Shown here: in pieces, positions 1 through 6,481 of the stretch
How the letters are laid out: every line of letters begins with the position of its first letter
How positions within the stretch are numbered: position 1 is the stretch's first letter
Origin: Methanobacterium sp. PtaB.Bin024
GTDB taxonomy: Archaea; Methanobacteriota; Methanobacteria; Methanobacteriales; Methanobacteriaceae
NCBI GenBank assembly: GCA_002067065.1
Contig: MVPY01000057.1
Span: 1-8,953 of the forward strand
Length of the DNA: 8,953 bases
Reading direction: 5' to 3'
Program-made: the position numbers and the translations under genes
Notes under the pieces: model-generated
Seen by the model: the letters and a program-made list of their open reading frames with translations, nothing else
Databases searched by the model: none
Told to the model about the DNA's origin: nothing

Positions 1-1052
<1,052 letters not shown>

Positions 1053-1062
1053 TGTTTAACGC

Positions 1063-1069
1063 TTTTTTT
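1063..1069 (+). terminator. Oligo-T terminator after the zinc-ribbon gene
   Basis: A run of seven T begins 11 bases after the stop codon of the zinc-ribbon gene, with a second five-T run near 1080. Archaeal RNA polymerase terminates at such T-runs without needing a hairpin. No stem is seen just before it. Confidence 0.5.
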
Positions 1070-1275
1070 AATTGTGCTGTTTTTATCAGTACCATTAATA
1101 TAAGCTGAAACACTTAGAATATGGAATTTAATCTATTTATGTGATGATTTGATTCTGCACTATTTTTTTCTCTGAGGAATTATGTTATTATAAATACGGA
1201 ATTATTTTAATCTAATAAATAATATTAAATATTTAAATATTAATAAAAAAGTTTGAGCACTTAATGAAAAAGCTA

Positions 1276-1317
1276 ATGAATAAATTATTTATACAATTGA
1301 ATACATTTTTTATTCAT
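1276..1317 (+). promoter_or_regulatory. Promoter and candidate operator of the wHTH-MNT/HEPN operon
   Basis: A TATA box (TTTATA, 1288-1293) lies about 25 bases before the ATG at 1316. Transcription should therefore start at or next to the start codon and give a leaderless mRNA; no Shine-Dalgarno is present, which agrees. The TATA box sits between ATGAATA (1276-1282) and its inverted copy TATTCAT (1311-1317). A further TGAATA lies at 1298-1303, exactly 21 bp (two helical turns) from the first. This is a natural arrangement for an operator bound by the winged-helix domain of the encoded MNT protein. Autoregulation is inferred. Confidence 0.5.
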
Positions 1318-1885
1318 GTTGAGTAAACTTTTCACATCCAAAACACGGAGTAAAATTATCACCATTTTCATGTTAAATCCAGATGGTGAAATGTATGTTA
1401 GGGAGATTACCAAGAAAATCCATGAAAACATAAACTCCGTCAGGAGGGAACTGTCTAATCTTGAAGATATTGGCCTTTTAAAAAGTCGGAAAGCAGGAAA
1501 TCTTAAATATTTCCAGGTTAATAAAGATTTTTATCTTTACAATGAACTTTACAGTATGGTGATGAAAACAGAGGGTGTTGCTCGCTTATTAAAGGAAGAT
1601 ATGGGAAAATGGGGAAAAATCAAACTGGCTTTCATTTATGGGTCATTTGCCTCCCAGGAAGCTGGTCCAGATAGTGATATTGACATTTTCATGGTGGGAA
1701 ATATTAATGAAGATGTTATAATCAGTGAATTGAACTTGTTAGAGGGAAAGTTGTCTCGTGAAATAAACTACATCATATCATCAGAGTCAGAATATCATGA
1801 AAAAATTGATGAAGAGGATCCTTTCCTCATGGAAATACTCCGTGAACCCAAAATCATGATTATCGGTGAATTGGATGTTGGATAA
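1316..1885 (+). CDS. wHTH-MNT fusion: nucleotidyltransferase antitoxin of an MNT/HEPN module
   Basis: The 189-residue protein has two parts. Residues about 1-75 form a winged helix-turn-helix (recognition region ENINSVRRELSNLEDIGLL, then a basic wing KSRKAGNLKYF). Residues about 85-185 form a minimal nucleotidyltransferase with the signature GSFAS (G109-S110) followed by D121-x-D123, the metal-binding pair. The position of a third carboxylate in other nucleotidyltransferases appears to be Asn (REIN, near 151), as is usual in this HTH-linked subfamily. In MNT/HEPN modules the MNT protein is the antitoxin; in the best-studied MntA-HepT pair it adds AMP to a tyrosine beside the HEPN active site. 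The start is well placed by the leaderless promoter. The stop overlaps the start of the HEPN gene, so the two are translationally coupled. The DNA-binding domain suggests it also represses its own operon (inference). Confidence 0.85.
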   Translation: MLSKLFTSKTRSKIITIFMLNPDGEMYVREITKKIHENINSVRRELSNLEDIGLLKSRKAGNLKYFQVNKDFYLYNELYSMVMKTEGVARLLKEDMGKWGKIKLAFIYGSFASQEAGPDSDIDIFMVGNINEDVIISELNLLEGKLSREINYIISSESEYHEKIDEEDPFLMEILREPKIMIIGELDVG

Positions 1886-2291
1886 GCTTGTTGAAGAAGG
1901 ATACCTTAAAAAACTGCCAACTAACTCCCAAAGAGTGGCAAATTCGTTGGATTTAGCTAGAAGAGATGTTGATACTGCTGGTCGAATGTTGAAAGAAGAA
2001 GATTATGACTGGACCTTTAACATTGCTTATAACTCCATGCTTCAATCTGTTAGAGCCCTCATGTTTCATCTTGGTTATCGTCCTTCCAGTAGAAATTCTC
2101 ATGTAGCAGTGGTAAAATTCATTGAAATAGTCCTGGGGAAAGGTTATTCAATATGCTTGGACAGAATGCGTCGTAAAAGACATCGAGCAGTTTATGACTT
2201 ATCCGGAACCATATCTAAAAATGAAGCCAATAATGTGGTAGAAAAAGCGTTGAAACTAATAGAAAAAGTGGAAAATGAATTAAAGAAATAA
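1875..2291 (+). CDS. HEPN-domain toxin, partner of the wHTH-MNT antitoxin
   Basis: A 138-residue all-helical HEPN protein. The N-terminal half has the usual run of a LARRD helix followed by an aromatic-rich helix (DYDWTFNIAYNSMLQSVRALMFHLGY, given here only as residues about 43-68). The active-site segment RMRRKRHRAVYD contains R97, H103 and Y107, fitting the HEPN R-x(4-6)-H ribonuclease motif with a following tyrosine. HEPN toxins of this class are expected to cleave RNA. I chose ATG 1875 because GGTGA (1865-1869) sits five bases before it as a Shine-Dalgarno; a GTG at 1866 would add three residues but lacks one. The reading frame overlaps the antitoxin gene by 11 bases. The H-x3-Y spacing differs from the RX4HXY motif of HepT, so whether Y107 is the modified residue is open. 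It ends 10 bases from the converging RelE remnant. Confidence 0.82.
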   Translation: MLDKLVEEGYLKKLPTNSQRVANSLDLARRDVDTAGRMLKEEDYDWTFNIAYNSMLQSVRALMFHLGYRPSSRNSHVAVVKFIEIVLGKGYSICLDRMRRKRHRAVYDLSGTISKNEANNVVEKALKLIEKVENELKK

Positions 2292-2301
2292 ATTAAAGGG
2301 T

Positions 2302-2598
2302 TCAATCCATAGAAATAAAATTTGCATCACTTAATGAATTGTAATGATCATAGTCATAGACAATCATTAATTTATTTTTAGGATCTACTTGGAAGACTAT
2401 TACAAAGGACTTGTTTACATGAACTCGTTTATAGTTTTGTAAAGGTCGTCTTAGGTTTTTACAGCACTCTTGGTTAAATTCAAGATTGATTGCAACTTGA
2501 CGAATTTTGGATATAACATTATTGTAGCCCTTAGGATCTTTAACTTTAAGTTAATCCATAATGGCTTGAAAAGATGGAGCAAAGGCTATTTTATACAT
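2302..2598 (-). pseudogene. RelE/ParE-family toxin gene broken by an in-frame stop
   Basis: Read on the minus strand from ATG 2598, the frame gives MYKIAFAPSFQAIMD, then TAA (2551-2553), then 82 further residues to TGA at 2302. The downstream part contains KNLRRPLQNYKRVHV and FVIVFQVDPKNKLMIVYDYD, matching the late strands of archaeal RelE/ParE toxins (the conserved 'L+ YRV ... Y+VD ... V' pattern). With codon 16 restored the product would be 98 residues, a normal RelE length. The rest of the frame has no other lesion. The stop could arise by one substitution from AAA (Lys), giving IMDKLKVKD, a natural sequence there. No ATG or GTG soon after the stop would rescue the protein. It lies 17 bases downstream of an intact antitoxin gene on the same strand. 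RelE toxins cut mRNA in the ribosome; this copy should be inactive unless the stop is read through. Confidence 0.75.
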
Positions 2599-2615
2599 AA
2601 AAATAGGAGAAAGAG

Positions 2616-2798
2616 TTATTCATCAACATAAAGATCATCGATATTTTTAATTGATATGGGCTTTTTATTTGCCTTTTCAATTTTCTTGATCTTTTCAATA
2701 TACTCAGGACGGAGTTCAGGTTCATTTTTAACATTTTTCCCATGTATACTGGGATTTTTTTTTATTTCGTCCTTTTTAGCGTCTAATGAACTATGCAT
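2616..2798 (-). CDS. Short antitoxin partnered with the broken RelE toxin
   Basis: A 60-residue, highly charged protein. Its C-terminal half (LRPEYIEKIKKIEK, then ISIKNIDDLY) matches the type of small antitoxin found immediately before RelE genes in archaea, where this tail wraps the toxin. The frame stays open to an upstream ATG at 2876, which would give 86 residues. I prefer ATG 2798 because GGAGG (2810-2814) lies before it and a TATA box (TTATATAA, 2842-2849) lies about 25 bases further upstream of the expected transcript start. Together they define a self-contained promoter that would exclude the longer start. The gene appears intact although the toxin it should neutralise is dead, so it may be an orphan antitoxin able to counter related toxins elsewhere. 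Family assignment rests on the tail and on position; no N-terminal DNA-binding domain is evident. Confidence 0.65.
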   Translation of the reverse strand: MHSSLDAKKDEIKKNPSIHGKNVKNEPELRPEYIEKIKKIEKANKKPISIKNIDDLYVDE

Positions 2799-2809
2799 CT
2801 GTGGGTCAT

Positions 2810-2850
2810 CCTCCGGTTGTATTATTTTATGTAAAGTACTGTTATATAAA
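2810..2850 (-). promoter_or_regulatory. Promoter and Shine-Dalgarno of the short antitoxin gene
   Basis: On the minus strand a TATA box TTATATAA (2842-2849) is followed about 28 bases later by GGAGG (2810-2814), then ATG at 2798. The expected transcript start near 2820 leaves a short leader containing the ribosome-binding site. Confidence 0.5.
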
Positions 2851-2898
2851 AAATCCGTGAAATAAACTGAAAACATTTCTTAGTAAATTATGAGAACC

Positions 2899-3345
2899 TT
2901 ATTTATTTAGGGAGTGGCTATGTCTTAACTTCCCCACATCTTTACTCTTTATATCATAGCTCCCAGAATCTGCTGCTTTTTTACTAGTTTCCTTATCCAA
3001 TCCCAACATTTCATCCAATTGTTCATCAGTTAATTCAATGGGTTCTTCTTTTAAAGATTTTTTCTGTTTTTCAAGTTCCATGTCAGCCAGGAATCCCTGC
3101 AGAGAACTAATATGTTTAATTACTTTAGAATCTCTGTTTGTTTGGTATAATTGAATGTTGCCCACTTTCTTAGTTTTAATTATAAGATTTTGGGCTAATA
3201 GTTTATCTAAAAGTTTGTATACAGTTGGTCGTGCTATTTGAGCACCTTCAGCAAGCTCAGTTTTAGACAATTCTGACCAGGGATGGGAAACCAAAAAATC
3301 GATTAGTTTTACTTGGGAACAATCCCCAAAAATTTTGGTTAACAT
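2899..3345 (-). CDS. Winged helix-turn-helix transcriptional regulator
   Basis: A 148-residue protein. Residues about 11-70 form a winged helix: a first helix (SQVKLIDFLVSH), the helix-turn-helix around SKTELAEGAQIARPTVYKLL, and a wing with KTKKVGNIQLYQ. The remainder (about 85-148) is a charged, low-complexity tail without a recognised domain. The N-terminus MLTKIFGDC is typical of archaeal single-wHTH proteins of this size, supporting the start. GTGATC (3350-3355) four bases upstream is a good Shine-Dalgarno. The gene is divergent from vapBC across a 134-bp gap holding an inverted repeat, and lies 100 bases upstream of the antitoxin start on the same strand. It may regulate either or both modules; the sequence does not show which. 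Cytoplasmic; ligand unknown. Confidence 0.72.
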   Translation of the reverse strand: MLTKIFGDCSQVKLIDFLVSHPWSELSKTELAEGAQIARPTVYKLLDKLLAQNLIIKTKKVGNIQLYQTNRDSKVIKHISSLQGFLADMELEKQKKSLKEEPIELTDEQLDEMLGLDKETSKKAADSGSYDIKSKDVGKLRHSHSLNK

Positions 3346-3479
3346 AAAAGATCACTTGTAAAATTATTATACATTGCTGTAAATAAATATTTTGTATAAT
3401 TTAAAAATTACCAGATTTTCAATAGGATTAAATATTTTTTAAAACAAATGTTAACAAAGTAAAAGTTGAGAGGATCAAT
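3346..3479. promoter_or_regulatory. Divergent control region between the wHTH regulator and vapBC
   Basis: This AT-rich gap serves both directions. ATTATAC (3366-3372) and GTATAAT (3394-3400) form an inverted repeat around a minus-strand TATA-like TTTATTTA (3380-3387). Towards vapB there is a TATA-like TTAAATATT near 3428-3436 and a Shine-Dalgarno GAGGATC (3470-3476) before ATG 3480. The inverted repeat is a candidate operator for the wHTH regulator. Confidence 0.4.
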
Positions 3480-3698
3480 ATGGTTCAGTATATCTATGAC
3501 TCTAAAGGTAAAAAAACTGGAGTGATAATTCCTATTGAGTTATGGGAGAAAAATAAATCAAAAATTATTGAAATGGAAAGTTCAAAAGATAGAAAAAAAG
3601 ATTTTCACCCATCACAATTTAGGGGAATATATAGTAATATGAAGTTAGATCTCCAAGAGGAAGCCAGGAAACTTCGTGAAGAGTGGGTAAGGATATGA
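3480..3698 (+). CDS. vapB: VapB-like antitoxin
   Basis: A 72-residue protein. Its N-terminus (YIYDSKGKKTGVIIPIELWEKN) reads as a short beta-strand dimerisation region like those of Phd- and VapB-type antitoxins, with 'K.TGVIIP.E.W' the recognisable core. The C-terminus (about 45-72; FRGIYSNMKLDLQEEARKLREEW as positions 48-70) is a charged helix of the kind that blocks the PIN active site. The stop codon overlaps the start of the PIN toxin gene by four bases (ATGA, 3695-3698), the normal arrangement for vapBC. A Shine-Dalgarno GAGGATC lies three bases before the ATG. The class is assigned mainly from position and size. VapB normally also represses the operon as a complex with VapC; this is family knowledge. 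Confidence 0.8.
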   Translation: MVQYIYDSKGKKTGVIIPIELWEKNKSKIIEMESSKDRKKDFHPSQFRGIYSNMKLDLQEEARKLREEWVRI

Positions 3699-4078
3699 AA
3701 GGTTATCTTATAGATACCAACATCCTTATTTATTATATGGCTGATGATTTGCCTAAAAAAGAAATATCTCATATTGAAGACATAATCAAAAATTCATTTA
3801 ATATTTCCATCATCACTAAAATAGAATTTTTAGGCTGGGATAAACACACGAAGGAAGGATACCGATCTGCACTAAAATTCCTATCATTTTCTAATGTTAT
3901 TCCTCTTGAAAATCATGTTGCTAATCTGGCAATTAAAATTCGGCGTGAATCTCATGTTAGATTACCAGATGCAGTTATTGCTGCCAGCAGCCTACATCAT
4001 GAATTGATTCTGGTAACACGAAACCAAAAAGATTTTAAAGGTATTTCTGGACTTGAAATATACAATCCATTCCAATAA
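3695..4078 (+). CDS. vapC: VapC-type PIN-domain ribonuclease toxin
   Basis: A 127-residue PIN domain covering the whole protein. The four acidic active-site residues are all visible: D7 in LIDTNILIYY, E44 in TKIEFLG, D92 in RLPDAVIAAS and D113 in TRNQKDFKG. PIN toxins use these to bind Mg/Mn and cut RNA, often tRNA or rRNA. I chose ATG 3695, which overlaps the vapB stop as ATGA and puts the first strand in the normal place. An in-frame GTG at 3683 would add four residues (VGKD) inside vapB with no better ribosome-binding site. Full length for the family, with no lesions seen, so this toxin is probably active and held by VapB. Confidence 0.9.
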   Translation: MKGYLIDTNILIYYMADDLPKKEISHIEDIIKNSFNISIITKIEFLGWDKHTKEGYRSALKFLSFSNVIPLENHVANLAIKIRRESHVRLPDAVIAASSLHHELILVTRNQKDFKGISGLEIYNPFQ

Positions 4079-4106
4079 CTCTTTAATATTACTGTTTTTA
4101 TATTAA

Positions 4107-4294
4107 TATCAAATTATCCAATCCTTCCCATGGCCAATCACCATTAAGTGTCCATACTGTGGCCACATTAGTATATCAGAATAGGTGATGAGTTGCACCA
4201 GTCAATTACCCGTGGAAATTTTAATCATTTGGATGGACCTGATGTTAATCCGGTTATCCGGAAGGTTGTTTTAGAAGTCCTTCATTGATTATTA
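4107..4294 (+). pseudogene. Possible remnant of a small zinc-finger protein gene
   Basis: The 272-base gap between vapC and the MNT gene holds two protein-like pieces in different frames. From 4107 to 4184 the frame reads to FPWPITIKCPYCGHIS, including one CPYC knuckle, then TAG. From 4173 another frame gives YIRIGDELHQSITRG and continues through DGPDVNPVIRKVVLEVLH to TGA at 4292-4294. Joined by a frameshift near 4170-4175 they could form one short protein, but no start codon with a ribosome-binding site is evident and only one cysteine pair remains. I do not recognise the family. The amino-acid composition of the second piece is more natural than expected for random AT-rich DNA. Confidence 0.3.
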
Positions 4295-4350
4295 AGGCTC
4301 TTGAATGTTTGCAATAACTATTAGTAAAGTTCAGGGACATAAATGATAAC

Positions 4351-4695
4351 ATGAAAACCCAGGAGGAATATCAGAATATTGCCCAGGAATTTGCTAATTT
4401 GGCTCTTGAAAAATATGGTGATCGGGTAGATACCATTATCCTTTTTGGATCTGCGGCTAGGGGTGAGGCTAGAGAAGATTCAGATATAGATATTCTGGTA
4501 GTGGGTGATGTAACTCTTGATGAACTTTTAGATGTTTCTGTTCCTTTATTGCTTCAGCATGGAAAACATATTTCTGCACACGATATGGAGAAATCTCGGT
4601 TTAAACGGTTAGTTGACCAGGGTTACTCTTTTATTAGTAATGTATTAAATGATGGTGTGGTTCTATTTGAAAGTAAAAATCCTCCTGCTTATTAG
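4351..4695 (+). CDS. MNT-domain nucleotidyltransferase, apparently orphan antitoxin
   Basis: A 114-residue minimal nucleotidyltransferase. The signature is clear: LFGSAARGEA (G33-S34) followed by D45-I-D47 in DSDIDILVV. The place where many MNT proteins carry a third acidic residue reads KHISAHDM, so the third metal ligand may be absent or shifted. Such proteins normally act as antitoxins that nucleotidylate a HEPN or HepT partner encoded next door. Here no intact partner follows; only degraded DNA with HepT-like traces is found at about 4771-4927. A decayed paralogue of this gene lies at 6786-6929. ATG 4351 is the only sensible start; the ribosome-binding site is weak (CAGGGA about 4331-4336, rather far). 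The protein may be unlinked from a toxin or may act on one elsewhere in the genome. Confidence 0.83.
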   Translation: MKTQEEYQNIAQEFANLALEKYGDRVDTIILFGSAARGEAREDSDIDILVVGDVTLDELLDVSVPLLLQHGKHISAHDMEKSRFKRLVDQGYSFISNVLNDGVVLFESKNPPAY

Positions 4696-4733
4696 AGAAA
4701 ATTGAAACAATGATTAACAAAAGAAGGTAATGA

Positions 4734-4757
4734 AACCGTGACAAATTGTCACAGGTT
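4734..4757. repeat. Imperfect palindrome around GTGACAA/TTGTCAC
   Basis: GTGACAA-A-TTGTCAC (4738-4752) is a 7-bp-arm dyad, extended by AACC and GGTT on the two sides with one unpaired base. It lies 40 bases after the MNT stop. It is not followed by a T-run, so it looks more like a protein-binding dyad or a weak hairpin than a terminator. Confidence 0.5.
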
Positions 4758-4770
4758 GAAAATGCCTGCT

Positions 4771-4927
4771 GCCGATGGTAAACATATTCATTTAACGTAA
4801 TCTCCATTTAGTGTTCATTTTTATTAGAATAATTTCTAGTGCTTTTTGAAAAGTAGTTTATTCCATTGTTGAACGTGAATTGGAAAAATTTTTACATATA
4901 GTCTACGACATTAAAAATTCAACAATT
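4771..4927 (+). pseudogene. Degraded HepT-like (HEPN, DUF86) toxin gene after the MNT gene
   Basis: Short pieces in different frames follow the order of a HepT C-terminal half. A 'KHI' piece (4779-4787) precedes RNL (4796-4804). Next comes VHFY (4813-4824), together recalling the HepT catalytic motif R-x4-H-x-Y with a small insertion. Then a frame opens at 4850 with KVVYSIVERELEKFLHIVYD, the pattern of the last HepT helices ('vy.iv...l.d...f...i'). Stops at 4825-4827 and 4847-4849 and at least two frame changes separate the pieces. The position directly after an MNT antitoxin gene is where hepT is expected. The identification is by eye from weak similarity, so it is moderate at best; the N-terminal half is not recognisable. 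Confidence 0.35.
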
Positions 4928-4928
4928 G

Positions 4929-5219
4929 TTATGGGACAGTCCCACTTAAGTCCCACTTAATATCACTTGCTGCCTTTCTGGTGAAGGTTGTAGCTAAGAT
5001 ACTGGAAGGGTGCACATCATCCACATAGATGAATTTTAGTATCTTCAACACCATGACTGTGGTTTTACCACTGCCTGGTCCTGCAACTAAAAACTGAGAT
5101 TCAGTGGTGGGGGCACTGCTGGCATGGTTTTGATCGGGATTGTCTTCTGAGGATATTTTACGGTTCAAATGTGTAATCACTATATTTTGGTAATTTTCCC
5201 AGGAGATCAGGTATAACAC
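4929..5219 (-). pseudogene. N-terminal stub of a UvrD-family DNA helicase
   Basis: The minus-strand frame of 96 residues begins at GTG 5219. It contains NPDQNHAS (the Q-motif region of superfamily 1 helicases), FLVAGPGSGKTT (Walker A, about residues 43-54) and ILATTFTRKAASDIK (motif Ia). These are the first three landmarks of UvrD/Rep/PcrA helicases, in the right order and spacing. The coding sequence then leaves the family after residue about 88 and stops eight residues later. Full-length relatives have many hundreds of residues, so all later helicase motifs are missing. The break coincides with a tandem 11-bp repeat and a palindrome. It lies 52 bases downstream of the ATPase gene on the same strand. 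Any product would bind nucleotide at best and could not unwind DNA. Confidence 0.8.
4932..4960. repeat. Palindrome plus tandem 11-bp repeat at the helicase break point
   Basis: TGGGACAGTCCCA (4932-4944) is a perfect 6-bp-arm dyad. It overlaps two perfect head-to-tail copies of GTCCCACTTAA (4939-4949 and 4950-4960). The repeat lies exactly where the UvrD similarity ends, consistent with a deletion or an excised element end. Confidence 0.75.
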
Positions 5220-5271
5220 CCCATAACCATATTTAAAACAATAAGAGGAATTCTAACCTTTTTGGAGTGTT

Positions 5272-6468
5272 TTAAGGAGGGTAATACCCTTCTTTTTCTT
5301 TGAAGTTTTTTAGCCATGAACGCAGCATTATGTCATTTATGGAGTACTTTTTGTTTACATGGGACAGGATACCCTTATTCTTCAACCGGTTTGTATATTT
5401 AAGCAAGGTTTTATTTGAATAATCCACCTGGGATACTAAATCGTTCCATTTTAATGCTTCAGCTTCCATTAGAATTTCGATTATTTCCTTTTCGTAATCT
5501 GAAAGCGTGGACCATATGGCCACCCACATTATGGCAATTTGATCTAACTTATTGTAAAATGTTTCAATAATCATTTCCTCATCATATACTGTCCCTGAGG
5601 ACATGGTGTTGCAGAAACTGTTTATATATGATGGATATCCACCGGTGCATTTGTAAAATCTTTTAAGGCCTTGGGGTGTGAATTTGATTTCTGGGATCAT
5701 TTCTTTTAGATATTCATAAGTATCTTCTTCACTGAAGGGCTCCACTGGAAGCTGGATCATTCTTCCACCAAAAGCACCATGAGCACCGTTAATCTTTTCC
5801 ACAATTTCACTGGTGGCTGAAGTAGAACCCGTGAATATGTAGGTAACATTATCCTGATGTTGAGTAAAACTTCTCACCAGCCAGAAAAAGGCTTCTGGGT
5901 TTTCAAATTCACCAATAAGTTGAAATTCATCTATAATGATAACAAATCCATCGATATTCTTCCGATTATCATCCACTACCTTCTGGGGAAATTCCATAAC
6001 CAGTGAACTCAACTTTTCATAATTATCATCCACTTTGGGGATGGGTATTCCTAAAAGATTACCTGCCCCTTTAAAATCATAAGTTTTAGGTGATAATCTT
6101 TTTAACAAAGATTCTTTAAGGTTATAAATCTTCCTTAATGAACCTTTATCTTTCAATGATTCTAGCATTACCTCAAAGAGGCTGTGCATGACATGCTCTT
6201 CTGTGATCTTACCTTTCTGCATACCATGAATTTTGGATAGATCTAGATATGCAGAGAGTACATTAGGGGGAAGTTCCATTTTAAGTTTCATTAAAAGAAA
6301 AGATTTTCCAACTCCCCTACGACCAGTGACCAGCAATTGATTGGCAACATTATTTTTAAATCCACTTAAAAACGTGTCTATTTGTGATAATTCTTTTTTA
6401 CGGTTGAAAAAATATTTATCGAGATTTGAAGGGATTCCCAGTGGCAGGTTTGGCAACTTTATCACCAT
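5272..6468 (-). CDS. Archaeal AAA/STAND-like ATPase with C-terminal winged helix
   Basis: A 398-residue protein of the archaeal ATPase family. After an N-terminal box (FFNRKKEL, residues 20-27) it has Walker A TGRRGVGKS (48-56), Walker B VIIIDEF (176-182), a sensor-1 strand YIFTGST (210-216) and the conserved GGYP (276-279). Residues about 322-385 form a winged helix (YEKEIIEIL ... NRLKNKGILSHVNKKYSI). Such proteins are predicted regulatory or signalling NTPases, close to STAND and Orc/Cdc6-like ATPases, and are frequent in archaeal accessory regions. ATG 6468 has no strong Shine-Dalgarno; GGTGAT (6461-6466, minus) just inside the gene would instead serve an in-frame TTG at 6456, making residue 5 an alternative start. 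The promoter lies in the 45-bp repeats directly upstream. The partner and target are unknown. Confidence 0.85.
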   Translation of the reverse strand: MVIKLPNLPLGIPSNLDKYFFNRKKELSQIDTFLSGFKNNVANQLLVTGRRGVGKSFLLMKLKMELPPNVLSAYLDLSKIHGMQKGKITEEHVMHSLFEVMLESLKDKGSLRKIYNLKESLLKRLSPKTYDFKGAGNLLGIPIPKVDDNYEKLSSLVMEFPQKVVDDNRKNIDGFVIIIDEFQLIGEFENPEAFFWLVRSFTQHQDNVTYIFTGSTSATSEIVEKINGAHGAFGGRMIQLPVEPFSEEDTYEYLKEMIPEIKFTPQGLKRFYKCTGGYPSYINSFCNTMSSGTVYDEEMIIETFYNKLDQIAIMWVAIWSTLSDYEKEIIEILMEAEALKWNDLVSQVDYSNKTLLKYTNRLKNKGILSHVNKKYSINDIMLRSWLKNFKEKEGYYPP

Positions 6469-6481
6469 TTACATTTTCACT

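Noticed and set aside
1101..1113. ATAAGCTGAAAC occurring both here and near 6711
   Set aside because: A 12-base match is expected by chance about this often in 9 kb of AT-rich sequence, and the flanks do not align.
1228..1241. Perfect palindrome AATATTTAAATATT upstream of the MNT/HEPN operon
   Set aside because: Made only of A and T in very AT-rich DNA and too far from the promoter, so chance is the simpler explanation.
2551..2553. Readthrough or recoding of the RelE stop codon
   Set aside because: Pyrrolysine uses TAG and selenocysteine TGA; this is TAA with no visible recoding structure, so a plain nonsense mutation is preferred.
2656..2865. Hydrophobic plus-strand frame resembling a small membrane protein
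   Set aside because: It is the complement of the charged antitoxin gene; Lys/Glu codons read backwards give Phe/Leu/Ser runs.
4738..4800. Twenty-residue frame from GTG inside the palindrome
   Set aside because: Too short, no clear start signal, and it lies in DNA better explained as toxin-gene debris.
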